From the NCBI RefSeq assembly GCF_003173735.1, contig NZ_CP029551.1, forward strand, positions 3,682,001 to 3,746,000: a stretch of 64,000 bases of DNA, read 5' to 3'. The notes under the pieces are model-generated. The model was not told the DNA's origin. It ran no database searches and saw only the letters and a program-made list of their open reading frames with translations. The DNA comes from Methylobacterium radiodurans (GTDB lineage: Bacteria; Pseudomonadota; Alphaproteobacteria; Rhizobiales; Beijerinckiaceae). Within the stretch, counting starts at the first letter, position 1, and each line of letters begins with the position of its first letter. Positions 34,078 through 42,586 of the stretch are shown here, in pieces. Position numbers and translations under genes: made by a program.

Positions 34078-35661
34078 TCACGAGGCCTCGCCGCCGGTGG
34101 CCAGCGGGGCCGTCTCGGGCAGCCCCGCGCTCGCGGGGACGCGGGCGCCGAGCAGATCCTCGATCAGCAGGCGGGCGGAGATGCGCGCGCCCTCGTAGAT
34201 CACCGGGAGGCCCGAGCCCGGATGGGTGCCGCCGCCCACGAGGTACAGCCCCGGCCCGAACTTGTTGTGCGGGCGGAACCACAGCATCTGCATCAGGTCG
34301 TGGGCAAGGTTGAAGGTGGCGCCCTCGTGCACCGCGAAATCGTCGCGCCACTGGGTCGGATCGACGATGCGCTCGTAGCGGATGCGCGATTCGAGGTTCT
34401 CGATGCCGAGCAGCTTCAGCCGCTCCAGCACCAGGGCCCGGTAGCCGTCGCGGGTCGCCGCCCAGTCGATGCCGGCCTTCAGGTTCGGCACCGGCACCAG
34501 CACGTAGAGGGCGGTGTGGCCGGGAGGCGCCATGCCGCCGTCGGTGAAGCCCGCGTGCTGCACGTAGACCGAGGGCTGCATCGGCAGCGTGCCCTCGGTG
34601 ATCTCCCGGATGTTCCGCTCGTACGCCTCGGCCAGCAGGATGGTGTGGTGGCCGAGGCCGGCCGGCATCGGGCCCTCGATGCCCAGATAGAGCATGAAGG
34701 TCGAGCAGGAGAGGCGGGCCTTGGCGACCTTGGCGTCGCGCCAGCGCGGGCGGCGCGCCTCCGGCACCAGCTCCGGCACCACCTTGGCGAAGTCGCCGTT
34801 GATCATCACGGCGTCGGCCCGCAGGGTCTCGCCGCCCACCACCACGCCGACCGCCTTCTTGCCCTCGAACAGGACGCGCTCGACGCTCGTGTTCAGGCGG
34901 ATGTCGACGCCCATTCGCCGGGCGAGCCCGGCCATCGCCTCCGAGACCGCACCGCAGCCGCCGACCGGGTGGTAGACCCCGTGCTCGTACTCGAGGAACG
35001 AGAGGATCGTGAACAGGCTGGGACAGCGGAAGGGCGACATGCCCAGGTACTTGGTCTGGAACGAGAAGGCGAGGCGCACCCGCGGGTCGGCGAAGTAGCG
35101 CCGCAGGTCCTTGTCCACGCTGCGGCCGGGATGGAGGTAGGGCAGGGCGGCCAGCATCGCCGGGCTCGCCATGCTGCGGAAGCGGTGGAAGGCCTGCTCC
35201 AGGACCGGCTTGAAGAAGGTGAGCTTGGTCCGGTTCTCGGCGAAGAACTTTTTTATGTTCCGGGCGTCGTCCGGGGCGATCCGGGCGACCTCCGCCTCCA
35301 GGCGCGCGACGTCGCCCGTGGCGCGGATCTCGCCGGAGACACCCTGGCGTCCCTGCGCGTCCTTGCCCTCGAAGACGAGGTGGTACTGAGGGTCGAGCCG
35401 CTCCAGCCGGACATGGTCTTCCAGCCGCTCGCCGCAGCTCTGGAAGATGTCGGCGAGGATCTGGGGATAGAGGAAGAAGGTCGGGCCGATGTCGAAGCGG
35501 TAGCCGCCGGGGGCCTCGACGGTCTTCGTGCGGCCGCCGACCTGGGCGTCCCGCTCGATCAGGGTGACGTGGAGCCCGGCGCGCGCCAGCAGCAGGGCCG
35601 AAGCCAAGCCGCCGGGCCCCGCGCCGACGATGACGACCCGGCGTCCGGAGAGCCTCCGCAT
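34078..35661 (-). CDS. CrtI/CrtN-type carotenoid desaturase, first gene of the pigment operon
   Basis: A 527-residue FAD-dependent desaturase that introduces conjugated double bonds into a C30 or C40 polyene at the membrane. The FAD motif is VVIVGAGPGGLASALLLARAG near the N-terminus, then RTKTVEAPGGYRFDIGPTFF. The C-terminal signature is LYLVGGGTHPGSGLPVIYEG. ATG 35661 is preferred over 35682 because of its GGGAGA site seven bases upstream. No squalene or phytoene synthase lies in the window, so C30 versus C40 is not decided here. Methylobacterium pigments are known to include C30 compounds, which makes that the better guess. Confidence 0.9.
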   Translation of the reverse strand: MRRLSGRRVVIVGAGPGGLASALLLARAGLHVTLIERDAQVGGRTKTVEAPGGYRFDIGPTFFLYPQILADIFQSCGERLEDHVRLERLDPQYHLVFEGKDAQGRQGVSGEIRATGDVARLEAEVARIAPDDARNIKKFFAENRTKLTFFKPVLEQAFHRFRSMASPAMLAALPYLHPGRSVDKDLRRYFADPRVRLAFSFQTKYLGMSPFRCPSLFTILSFLEYEHGVYHPVGGCGAVSEAMAGLARRMGVDIRLNTSVERVLFEGKKAVGVVVGGETLRADAVMINGDFAKVVPELVPEARRPRWRDAKVAKARLSCSTFMLYLGIEGPMPAGLGHHTILLAEAYERNIREITEGTLPMQPSVYVQHAGFTDGGMAPPGHTALYVLVPVPNLKAGIDWAATRDGYRALVLERLKLLGIENLESRIRYERIVDPTQWRDDFAVHEGATFNLAHDLMQMLWFRPHNKFGPGLYLVGGGTHPGSGLPVIYEGARISARLLIEDLLGARVPASAGLPETAPLATGGEAS

Positions 35662-35747
35662 GCCGTCTCCCGTGTGAAGCAACGCTCCCGTCTCCCCAAA
35701 CCCGCGCGGCCCGCGCCAGGGCCACGATACCCCCTTCGCTTACGGCC

Positions 35748-35775
35748 AAGCTAGAGATGATTCGGCGTTCGGCAA
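35748..35775 (-). promoter_or_regulatory. Candidate sigma-70-like promoter of the carotenoid operon
   Basis: On the minus strand TTGCCG (35775-35770) and TAGCTT (35753-35748) are separated by 16 bases, about 90 bases upstream of ATG 35661. The 186-bp gap is locally A/T-richer than its surroundings. Both boxes deviate from consensus. Confidence 0.25.
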
Positions 35776-35847
35776 TTGCATCTTTTTGCCGCGCGAGGCC
35801 GCGGACATCGATATGGATGAGACAGGACCCGGTTTGAAACGGGGGCC

Positions 35848-36702
35848 TCAGCAGTCTTCGCGCGCGTCCGGACCGGGTACAGGCGCCGGATGTAGGGCGA
35901 TCCGGCCGGTCGCGCCGGCCAGCCGGTGCAGGGCGAGCGCCCCCGCGGTCGCCACGTTGAGCGAGTCGAAGCCCGGCGCCATCGGGATGCGCAGGGTGCG
36001 GGCGCGCGCCATCAGGCGGGCGGGCAGGCCCGGCCCCTCGGTGCCCAGGAGCAGGAGCGCGCGGGCGGGGGCCTCCGCGGCGTCGAGCGTCTCGCGGCCG
36101 GAGGGGCTGAGCGCCAGCGGCTCGAGCGCGAGGGCTTCGGCGACCGCGAGCCAGTCCGCTCCCTCGGGCAGGCGCGCGAAGGGCGTGATCAGGGCGGCGC
36201 CCGCCGAGACGCGGATCGCCTTGCGGTAGAGCGGGTCGCAGCACGCGGCGTCGAGGAGCACGGCGTCGGCCCCGAAGGCGGCGGCGTTGCGGAAGCAGGC
36301 GCCGACATTGTCGTGGTTGGTCAGGCCGGCGAGGCCCAGCACCAGGGCCGGGGCGGGGGCCGGCGGCACCGGGGCGGCGGGCTCCGGCGCCGCGCCCGTC
36401 AGCCCCACCGCCAGCACGCCGCGGTGGATCGGGAAGCCCGCCACCGCGCTCATCACGGGCCTGCCCGCGAGGTAGACCGGCGCGCCAAGGCGGCCCACTA
36501 CCTCGGCCAGGCCCGGCCAGCGCTCGGGCGCCAGCAGCACGGATTCGGTGCGAAAGCGCGCGCCGGGCGAGGCCATCAGCCGGAGCGTGACCTCGCCCTC
36601 GACGATGAAGCGGCCCTGCCGCCCGACGAGGTCGCGCTCGCGCATGGAGGCGTAGGGGGCGAGCCGGGGATCGGCCGGATCGTCGATCGCGACGGGCATC
36701 AT
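35848..36702 (-). CDS. SpoU/TrmH-family RNA 2'-O-methyltransferase
   Basis: A 284-residue SPOUT methyltransferase that probably 2'-O-methylates a ribose in rRNA or tRNA. Motif 1 is TNHDNVGACFRNAAAFGADA with the catalytic Asn/Arg pair. Motif 2 is LLLGTEGPGLP, and motif 3 is IPMAPGFDSLNVATAGALAL. The N-terminal ~110 residues form the substrate-binding domain (MRERDLVGRQGRFIVEGE). Start ATG 36702 or 36699 are adjacent. The target nucleotide is not evident. It is upstream of, and separated from, the carotenoid operon. Confidence 0.93.
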   Translation of the reverse strand: MMPVAIDDPADPRLAPYASMRERDLVGRQGRFIVEGEVTLRLMASPGARFRTESVLLAPERWPGLAEVVGRLGAPVYLAGRPVMSAVAGFPIHRGVLAVGLTGAAPEPAAPVPPAPAPALVLGLAGLTNHDNVGACFRNAAAFGADAVLLDAACCDPLYRKAIRVSAGAALITPFARLPEGADWLAVAEALALEPLALSPSGRETLDAAEAPARALLLLGTEGPGLPARLMARARTLRIPMAPGFDSLNVATAGALALHRLAGATGRIALHPAPVPGPDAREDC

Positions 36703-36703
36703 G

Positions 36704-36772
36704 GGGGACCGTCCAGGTGTCCAGAGGCCGAGGCCTCTGGCGGGTGCAGGGCGGAGCCCTGCATGTCGGCCG
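36704..36772. repeat. Intergenic hairpin repeat, family 1 (copy E, partial)
   Basis: CCAGAGGCC/GGCCTCTGG around GA (36721-36740) and TGCAGGGC/GCCCTGCA around GGA (36745-36763). It lies between the MaoC stop and the SpoU start. The first hairpin shares the central GA with the other copies. Confidence 0.65.
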
Positions 36773-37240
36773 TCAGGCCTTGCCCTGGCGGGCGGCCAGC
36801 GGGTCGGCCTCGGCCTTCGTGGGCACCTTCACCAGAGCCTCGCCGTCGAGCACGATCTCGCCCGCGACCGCGCAGGTGCATTTGAGCCGGGCGCGGCGGC
36901 GCTCGGGCACCAGCTCGGCGACCTCGACCGTCACGTCCACCGTGTCGCCGATGCGCACGGGCGCGCGAAAGTTCAGGGTCTGGCTGATGTAGACGGCACC
37001 GGGGCCGGGCAGCCGCGTGCCGAGCACCGCCGAGATCAGCCCGGCGGTGTAGAGGCCGTGGGCGATGCGGGTGCCGAAGGGCGTGCGCGCCGCGAAGTGC
37101 TCGGAGAGGTGGATCGGGTTGCGGTCGCCGGTGATCTCGGCGAAGCCCACCACGTCGGAGGAGGCGATCACCTTCGAGAGAGTCTCGGAGAGGCCGACCT
37201 CCAGGTCCTCGAAGTACAGAACGCGCAGCTCGGGCAACAT
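36773..37240 (-). CDS. MaoC-family (R)-specific enoyl-CoA hydratase
   Basis: A 155-residue hot-dog-fold hydratase. The hydratase-2 motif is FAEITGDRNPIHLSEHFAAR, followed by TPFGTRIAHGLYTAGLISA, with Asp and His of the catalytic pair. ATG 37240 has a GAGGGAG site. Members of this size (PhaJ type) convert crotonyl-CoA to (R)-3-hydroxybutyryl-CoA, which feeds PHB turnover and, in methylotrophs, the ethylmalonyl-CoA cycle. The gene stands alone here, so the exact substrate is inference. Confidence 0.87.
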   Translation of the reverse strand: MLPELRVLYFEDLEVGLSETLSKVIASSDVVGFAEITGDRNPIHLSEHFAARTPFGTRIAHGLYTAGLISAVLGTRLPGPGAVYISQTLNFRAPVRIGDTVDVTVEVAELVPERRRARLKCTCAVAGEIVLDGEALVKVPTKAEADPLAARQGKA

Positions 37241-37396
37241 CGGGGGCTCCCTCGTTGGATCGCGCCCGTGTCGGCGCCTGCCGCTGGCCTCGCACAGCCG
37301 CGCCCGCGAATCCAGCCTCCGCCACGCTGCACCGCAGCGGACTTTGGTCCAATTCGAGGGATCGGCTTCACACAGTCGCCATCCGAGTATCGGACG

Positions 37397-37807
37397 ATGG
37401 TCGGCATGCAGGACTCGGATCCTTTCTCGCCCGGACATCTCGGTGCCGCCCTCGCGGTGACGGGTCTCGCCGCCCTGATGCTCGACCAGACCCCGAGCCC
37501 GGGGCGCGTCGCGACCGCTGCCGCCTGCCTCGTGTCGGCGCTGATCGCCTTCGCGGTCGCGAGCCTGCGCCGGGTCCGTCGCAAGCCGGCCGCCGGGGCG
37601 GCTCCGGTCCGCGCGGCGCCCCCAGCGCGCAGCCCCGTCGTGTCCGTCCGGGTGCCGGCGGACGTCTCCCTGCCCGGGCGCTGGTCGATGCCGCTCTCGC
37701 AGCGCGCCCCGGGCGTCCACCCCGCCCTGTCGATGGCTGCCCGGACGTTCCAGGGCGGCGAGCCGCCCGCGGAGGCGGACGCCCGGCGCGTACCGGGCCA
37801 GGACTGA
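37397..37807 (+). CDS. Small membrane protein of unknown function
   Basis: A 136-residue protein from ATG 37397 (or 133 from ATG 37406). Two hydrophobic helices at about 16-28 and 40-56 (VATAAACLVSALIAFAVASL) are followed by RRVRRKP, so the tail is probably cytoplasmic, with a Pro/Arg-rich disordered C-terminus. No strong ribosome site is visible before either ATG and I recognise no family. It lies divergent from the MaoC gene. Confidence 0.45.
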   Translation: MVGMQDSDPFSPGHLGAALAVTGLAALMLDQTPSPGRVATAAACLVSALIAFAVASLRRVRRKPAAGAAPVRAAPPARSPVVSVRVPADVSLPGRWSMPLSQRAPGVHPALSMAARTFQGGEPPAEADARRVPGQD

Positions 37808-37958
37808 AAGCCGCAGGCCGGGCGCCTGCCGCACCGCCGCGCAGTGCCGCCCACCGCCCCGCACCGCCGCTGTGCGCCGCAACGAACGCCCTGCCGCACC
37901 GACGCCCTCGACAGGAGGCGCCGCATCGGCGAAGAGGCCCCGAATCCAGGGACGTCCC

Positions 37959-38567
37959 GTGCCGAAGCCCGCCTCCTCTCCCGCGCTCCGCCCCGTCGTC
38001 GCCCGCGTGGCGGCGCTGAACCTCGGCTATTTCGGGATCGAGATCGCGGTGGCGCTCGCCATCGGCTCGGTCGCGCTCATCGCCGACAGCCTCGACTTCC
38101 TGGAGGACGCGGCGATCAACCTGCTGATCTTCGCGGGGCTGGGCTGGTCGGCGGCCAACCGCGCCCGCCTCGGCACGGTGATGGCCTTCATCCTCCTGGT
38201 GCCGGCGCTCGCCACCGCCTGGGCCGCCTGGGAGAAGGTCTCGGACTTCACCGCCCCGGCGCCGCTGCCGCTGACCCTCACCGGCCTCGGGGCGCTCGCC
38301 GTCAACCTCACCTGCGCGCTGATGCTGGCCCGCCACCGGCACGGCTCGGGCAGCCTGACCCGGGCGGCCTACCTCTCGGCGCGCAACGACGCTTACGCCA
38401 ACCTCGCCATCATCGCGGCCGGCCTCGTCACCGTGGTCTGGGTCTCGCCCTGGCCGGACCTCGTCGCGGCGGCCGTGATCGCGGTGATCAACGCGGATTC
38501 CGCCGCGGACGTCTTTCGGGCGGCGCGGGCCGAGCGGCGGGCGGCGCGCGCCGCCGAGGGGGCCTGA
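37959..38567 (+). CDS. Cation diffusion facilitator-like transporter (short form)
   Basis: A 202-residue inner-membrane protein of the CDF (cation efflux) superfamily, lacking the usual cytoplasmic C-terminal domain. Six helices are visible. The metal-site pattern of helix 2 appears as SVALIADSLDFLEDAAINLL (Asp pairs), and helix 5 carries YLSARNDAYANLAIIAAG. GTG 37959 is preferred because of AGGGA six bases upstream; GTG 37872 is possible but would add 29 non-conserved residues. The phosphoesterase gene follows 3 bp later. Zn or another divalent metal is the likely substrate. Confidence 0.8.
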   Translation: MPKPASSPALRPVVARVAALNLGYFGIEIAVALAIGSVALIADSLDFLEDAAINLLIFAGLGWSAANRARLGTVMAFILLVPALATAWAAWEKVSDFTAPAPLPLTLTGLGALAVNLTCALMLARHRHGSGSLTRAAYLSARNDAYANLAIIAAGLVTVVWVSPWPDLVAAAVIAVINADSAADVFRAARAERRAARAAEGA

Positions 38568-38570
38568 GCG

Positions 38571-39416
38571 GTGCGCCTGTTCCCGATCTCCGACCTGCAT
38601 CTCGAGCGGCGCCGGCCGGAGCTGATCCCGGCGCCCGCCGGCCCCTTCGACGTGCTCGCCTGCGCGGGCGACCTCTACGAGGGCCATCCCGAGCAGGGGC
38701 TCGCCGCGCTCCTGGACCTCGCGCGGGGCGCCCCGATCGTGCTGGTGCCGGGCAACCACGAGCGCTACGCCCCGACCGGGGATCCCCGCACCGCGCCCGA
38801 GCTCCTGGCGGCGCTGGAGGCCGAGGTCGCCCGGCTCAACGCGGGCGGCGCGCGCATCCACCTGCTACAGCGGGGCGCGGCCTGCGTGATCGACGGGGTG
38901 CGCTTCGTCGGCGCGACCCTGTGGAGCGACTGGTCGCTCGCCGGGCGCTGGCTCGGCCCCGAGGCGCCGGAGCGCCCCGCCGACCCGGTGGCCTTCGCCG
39001 CCGCCCGGATGACCGACCCGGTCACGGGCTCGCGCGAGTATCTGGGCTCCATCCGCAACACCGACGGCACGCCCTGGCAGCCGGCGGACGCGATGCGGGC
39101 CCACGCGGCGGAGCGGGCCGACCTGCTGGCCGGGCTGGCGCGGCCGCACGCGGGTCCCACGGTCGCGATCACCCACCACCCGGCGAGCCCGCGCGCGGCG
39201 GACGCCTACCGGGACGCGCCCGGCGTGCCCTGGTGGGTTCCGGCCTTCTACGCCACCACCGTGCTCGACGACCTGCCCGACGCGACGCGCCCGGACCTCT
39301 GGATCTCGGGCCATTTCCACGCCGGGCACGACATGCGGCTCGGCCGCTGCCGCTGGGTGGCGAACCCGGTCGAGGGCCGGACCTTCCGGCCCGACCTCGT
39401 GCTGGAGGTCGGGTGA
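38571..39416 (+). CDS. Calcineurin-like metallophosphoesterase
   Basis: A 281-residue dimetal phosphoesterase with a GTG start. The metal-binding motifs come in canonical order: SDLHLE near residue 7, CAGDLYEG near 30, VPGNHERY near 58, AITHHPASP near 200, and WISGHFHAGHD near 245. There is no signal peptide, so it is cytoplasmic. It is coupled to the CDF transporter, with three bases between. The substrate (nucleotide, phosphoprotein or lipid) is undetermined. Similar soluble enzymes are common in Rhizobiales. Confidence 0.9.
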   Translation: MRLFPISDLHLERRRPELIPAPAGPFDVLACAGDLYEGHPEQGLAALLDLARGAPIVLVPGNHERYAPTGDPRTAPELLAALEAEVARLNAGGARIHLLQRGAACVIDGVRFVGATLWSDWSLAGRWLGPEAPERPADPVAFAAARMTDPVTGSREYLGSIRNTDGTPWQPADAMRAHAAERADLLAGLARPHAGPTVAITHHPASPRAADAYRDAPGVPWWVPAFYATTVLDDLPDATRPDLWISGHFHAGHDMRLGRCRWVANPVEGRTFRPDLVLEVG

Positions 39417-39551
39417 GGGAAGAAGCGGGGCTGCGGGCGCGTGACGCGGGGCGCCCGCTCGCCCGGGCCGGCCGCAGCGCTAGCTCTCCGCGGGTAAGAG
39501 CCGCCCAAGAGCAGCCCAACCAAGAGCAGCCGCGGCCGGGAGGAAGGCCCC

Positions 39552-39773
39552 ATGAACAGCTTCATCGCCGTGGTCCTGGTCTGCGCCAACGGGCTGGCAC
39601 AGGCGGAGTGCACGGACGACCGGGCCATCGAGGTGCGCAAGGTGAAGGTCGCCAACGAACTCGGCTGCACCAACGGCTGGCAGGAGATCATCGCCCGCAC
39701 GGACCTGCGCGAGGAGATCGGCCGTACCGCCTACCTCAAGACCGAGTGCCGCCGGGTGAAGGCGGGCGGGTAG
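39552..39773 (+). CDS. Small exported or cytoplasmic hypothetical protein
   Basis: A 73-residue protein behind a clear GGGAGGAAGG site. The N-terminus MNSFIAVVLVCANGLAQAEC is hydrophobic and could be a signal segment cleaved at AQA, leaving a Cys-containing mature part (ECTDD, LGCTNGWQEI, TECRRV). No family is recognised. Its 3' end overlaps by 38 bases the 3' end of the NepR-like gene on the other strand. Confidence 0.65.
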   Translation: MNSFIAVVLVCANGLAQAECTDDRAIEVRKVKVANELGCTNGWQEIIARTDLREEIGRTAYLKTECRRVKAGG

Positions 39774-39975
39774 GGCCGGCCCGGGCGGGGCCGGGCAGGG
39801 CGCATCCGGCCCGATCCGGCGCGCGCCCCCGGCCGAGCAGGCTCAGCCAAGCCTCGGGCAGGCCCTCGGCCAGAACCGGCGCGTAGAGTTCCTCCAGGGC
39901 GTGGCCGATCCCGTCCAGGCGCGGATCGCTGGCGGCGCCCGGCCGCCTCACGCGCAGGGTGGCGCAGTGGCGCAT
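39736..39975 (-). CDS. NepR-like anti-sigma factor candidate
   Basis: A 79-residue protein whose ATG 39975 follows a GAGAGGAG site. Residues 23-50 read IGHALEELYAPVLAEGLPEA then WLSLLGRG. This fits the two-helix pattern of NepR (IG-x2-L-x2-hY-x2-V-x2-E-x-hP-[DE]-x2-hx2-LL), the EcfG-binding anti-sigma factor of the alphaproteobacterial general stress response. The usual Arg residues of the LR and PDRF parts are changed to Glu and Ala-Trp. The tail is Pro/Arg-rich. No ecfG or phyR lies nearby, so this would be an orphan paralogue. Confidence 0.5.
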   Translation of the reverse strand: MRHCATLRVRRPGAASDPRLDGIGHALEELYAPVLAEGLPEAWLSLLGRGRAPDRAGCALPGPARAGPTRPPSPGGTRS

Positions 39976-40255
39976 GCTCGCTCCTCTCCGGAGCGACGCC
40001 TTTCCCGCCGGCTCCAGCCTCGGACCGGAACCGCCGAGCGTGTCCTGCCGATGACCCGCACGAGGCTCCGTCTTGTGACAGATTGCCTCAAGAAATGGGC
40101 TCGGCGGCCGATGGTTTCAGCTTGGCCGCGGAGGAAATTCGGATGCAGCCCGATGCGCCGCGCCTCCGGAACGCCCTCCGGCGGTCCACCCGGCGGGTTT
40201 GCCAGCCCCTTGGCCTGACTCGCTCGCGCCGACCGTCGGGCCCTTCGGGCGCGTG

Positions 40256-40462
40256 TCACATCCTGCGGATCTTCTCCTCGATCCGCCGGGCCTCCTCCGG
40301 GTCGATCTGGACCGGCTCGCCGGTATCGTTCGGGAGCCCTGAGCCCGTCTGGGCGATCGTCTCGTCGCGCGGCCGGCCGCTCTGGCCGTTCGCGATCGGC
40401 GGCTCCTTCGAGAGCGCGTCGGAGCGCGTCCCGGTGCGCCCGTCCCGTCCGTCGTCGTTCAT
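40256..40462 (-). CDS. Small hydrophilic hypothetical protein
   Basis: A 68-residue acidic, low-hydrophobicity protein, probably disordered, ending in a charged helix (DPEEARRIEEKIRRM). ATG 40462 (MNDDGRDG) is chosen over ATG 40477 because GGAGG lies six bases before it. No family is recognised. Similar small soluble proteins are frequent in Methylobacterium, which is only a general impression. The 280-bp gap 39976-40255 on its other side holds no supported gene. Confidence 0.55.
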   Translation of the reverse strand: MNDDGRDGRTGTRSDALSKEPPIANGQSGRPRDETIAQTGSGLPNDTGEPVQIDPEEARRIEEKIRRM

Positions 40463-40583
40463 CGCATGCCTCCGCATCTCGGACAGGCGATCAACGCGGC
40501 AAGCGCCCCGCTTTCTCCCGCTTTCCGCCGACCGGGGAGGGGCGCATCATCCGGGCACCGGGGCAGCGGACGGGAAGGTGATC

Positions 40584-41045
40584 ATGGACACCGTGATGCA
40601 CGATGAGTCTGGGGTGCCGGAATGCCGCCTCGTCCGGGCCGGGGCGCCGTTCACGGGCAAGCAGGGGCTGGACTACGCCGTCGGCATCTCGGCCGAGAGC
40701 GTGGGCGCGCGGGGCATCCACCTCCAGCTCGTGACGATCCCGCCCGGCGCCCGCGCCCGGGCCCACCTGCACGCCGACCACGAGACCGCGATCTACGCGC
40801 TCGGCGGCACCTCGGGCTGCTGGTACGGCGCGCGGCTGGAGCACCACGCGACGGTGGCGCCGGGCGACTTCTTCTACATCCCGGCCGGCGTGCCGCACCT
40901 GCCCTACAACCCGAGCCCGACCGAGCCCTGCACCGCGCTCATCGCCCGCACCGACCCGAACGAGCAGGAGAGCGTGGTGCTCCGGCCCGACCTCGACGCC
41001 CTGCGGCCGGCGCAAGCACCGGGGCTCGGCCCGGACGGGGCATGA
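40584..41045 (+). CDS. Cupin-domain protein
   Basis: A 153-residue single-domain cupin. Motif 1 reads PPGARARAHLHADHETAIYALGG with the metal ligands His, His and Glu, and motif 2 is GDFFYIPAGVPHLPYN with the final His. ATG 40584 follows AAGGTG by six bases. A metal-dependent small-molecule enzyme or binding protein is expected, but nothing defines the substrate. It is 183 bp upstream of the sugar dehydrogenase on the same strand, probably as a separate unit. Confidence 0.88.
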   Translation: MDTVMHDESGVPECRLVRAGAPFTGKQGLDYAVGISAESVGARGIHLQLVTIPPGARARAHLHADHETAIYALGGTSGCWYGARLEHHATVAPGDFFYIPAGVPHLPYNPSPTEPCTALIARTDPNEQESVVLRPDLDALRPAQAPGLGPDGA

Positions 41046-41227
41046 GGTCGGGCCGCCTCGGCGCCCGGGAGACGGGACCGCCGCTTGCGCCGGGCCGGGC
41101 CTGTGCGCAGGTGACAGCCAGACACAATCCCGGGATGAATCTTCGATTCCTGGGTTGTATGTCCCGGCGCGGGATGGGAGGCCTCCGCCCCCTCGCACAC
41201 ACGATCCGCACACGGGAGACGCCATCG

Positions 41228-42508
41228 ATGCCGCGTTCCGCACGCCTGACCGGACTGCTTCTGGCCGGACTTCTCCTGCCCCTCGGGCCCGCCGGGGCGC
41301 AGCAGGCGCCGAGCGGCACGCCGACGCCGGGCAGCGCGGACGGCTCCGCGCCGAAGCCCGCCAACGCCCCCGCGCCCGCCCAGGACCGCGGCTCGGCCCT
41401 CTACGGCCGGCCCGAGGGCGGCGAGGCCGCTAAGCTCGCCCCGATCGCCGGGCCGCCGCTGCCGACGCCGGCCGCCCGCCTGCCCATCGACAAGCTGAAG
41501 GTGCCGGACGGCTTCAAGATCGAGGTCTATGCCAGCGGGCTCGCCAACGCCCGCTCGCTCGCCCAGGGCGACAAGGGCACGCTCTTCGTCGGCACCCGCT
41601 CGCTCGACCGGGTCTACGCCGTGCGGACCGTGGACGGGAAGCAGGAGGTGAAGGTGATCGCCACCGGCCTGCACCGGCCGAACGGCGTCGTCTTCCACAA
41701 GGGCGCGCTCTACGTCGCCGAGCTCTCGAAGATCTGGCGCTTCGACGACATCGAGAACAACCTCGACGCGCCGGGGAAACCTGTCCTCGTCTCCGACGAC
41801 TTCCCGAAGGACGAGGCGCACGGCTGGAAGTTCATCGCGATCGGGCCGGACGAGAAGCTCTACGTGCCGGTGGGCGCGCCGGGCAACATCCTGAATCCGC
41901 CCGACACCCACGCCCAGATCCGCCGGATGGACCTCGACGGCAAGAACGTCGAGGTGGTGGCCCGCGGCGTGCGCAACACGGTGGGCTTCGACTGGAACCC
42001 GCGGACGCAGCAGCTCACCTTCACGGACAACGGTCGCGACTGGGTCTCGGAGGACATCCCGAACGACGAGCTGAACGTGCTCTCGGAGCCCGGCAAGCAG
42101 CATTTCGGCTACCCGTTCTGCCACCAGGGCAACTTCACCGACCCGGAATACGGCTGGGGCCGCTCCTGCGCCGAGTTCACGGCGCCTGTCGGCCTGCTCG
42201 GGCCGCACACCGCGGCGCTCGGCATGCGCTTCTACACCGGCGCGCAGTTCCCGGCGGCCTACAAGGACGCGATCTTCATCGCCCGCCACGGCTCGTGGAA
42301 CAAGACGCAGAAGCTCGGCGGCGACGTGGTGGTGGCGCGTCTCGGGGCCGACGGGAAGATGACGAGCCTGGAGCCGTTCCTGACCGGCTTCCTGCAGGAC
42401 AACCGCTATGTCGGCCGGCCCGTGGACGTGCTGGTGGCGCGTGACGGCGCGCTCCTGGTCTCGGACGACTACAACGGCGCGATCTACCGCATCAGCGCGG
42501 CGCGCTGA
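41228..42508 (+). CDS. PQQ-dependent sugar dehydrogenase (sorbosone/glucose dehydrogenase family)
   Basis: A 426-residue periplasmic beta-propeller enzyme. The signal peptide is MPRSARLTGLLLAGLLLPLG with cleavage near AGA, then a Pro/Ala-rich linker to about 75. The catalytic propeller follows from LKVPDGFKIEVYASGLANAR, with landmarks DEAHGWKFIAIGPDEKLYV (catalytic His region), WNPRTQQLTFTDNGRDWV, HFGYPFCHQGNFTDPEYGWG and GSWNKTQKLGGDVVVA. PQQ sugar dehydrogenases pass electrons to a c-type cytochrome; a dihaem cytochrome c gene follows 278 bp later. ATG 41228 has a GGGAGA site. The substrate sugar is unknown. Confidence 0.88.
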   Translation: MPRSARLTGLLLAGLLLPLGPAGAQQAPSGTPTPGSADGSAPKPANAPAPAQDRGSALYGRPEGGEAAKLAPIAGPPLPTPAARLPIDKLKVPDGFKIEVYASGLANARSLAQGDKGTLFVGTRSLDRVYAVRTVDGKQEVKVIATGLHRPNGVVFHKGALYVAELSKIWRFDDIENNLDAPGKPVLVSDDFPKDEAHGWKFIAIGPDEKLYVPVGAPGNILNPPDTHAQIRRMDLDGKNVEVVARGVRNTVGFDWNPRTQQLTFTDNGRDWVSEDIPNDELNVLSEPGKQHFGYPFCHQGNFTDPEYGWGRSCAEFTAPVGLLGPHTAALGMRFYTGAQFPAAYKDAIFIARHGSWNKTQKLGGDVVVARLGADGKMTSLEPFLTGFLQDNRYVGRPVDVLVARDGALLVSDDYNGAIYRISAAR

Positions 42509-42586
42509 GGGGCGGGGGGCTCGCGCGTCGCGCGCCAACCCGGAGCTTCGAGAGCCCACACCTCCAGCGGCCGGTCACGCCGCGTG

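Noticed and set aside
33653..36244. Minus-strand 863-codon frame
   Set aside because: Only the last 140 codons (33653-34072) are a real gene (DUF2141); the rest is out of frame in the CrtI-like gene.
40027..40052. GGAACC-N-CGAT as a stress promoter
   Set aside because: The -10 box is CGAT and no plus-strand gene follows within 500 bp.
39901..40218. Plus-strand 105-codon frame
   Set aside because: Overlaps the NepR-like gene antisense, Arg/Pro-rich, without a ribosome site.
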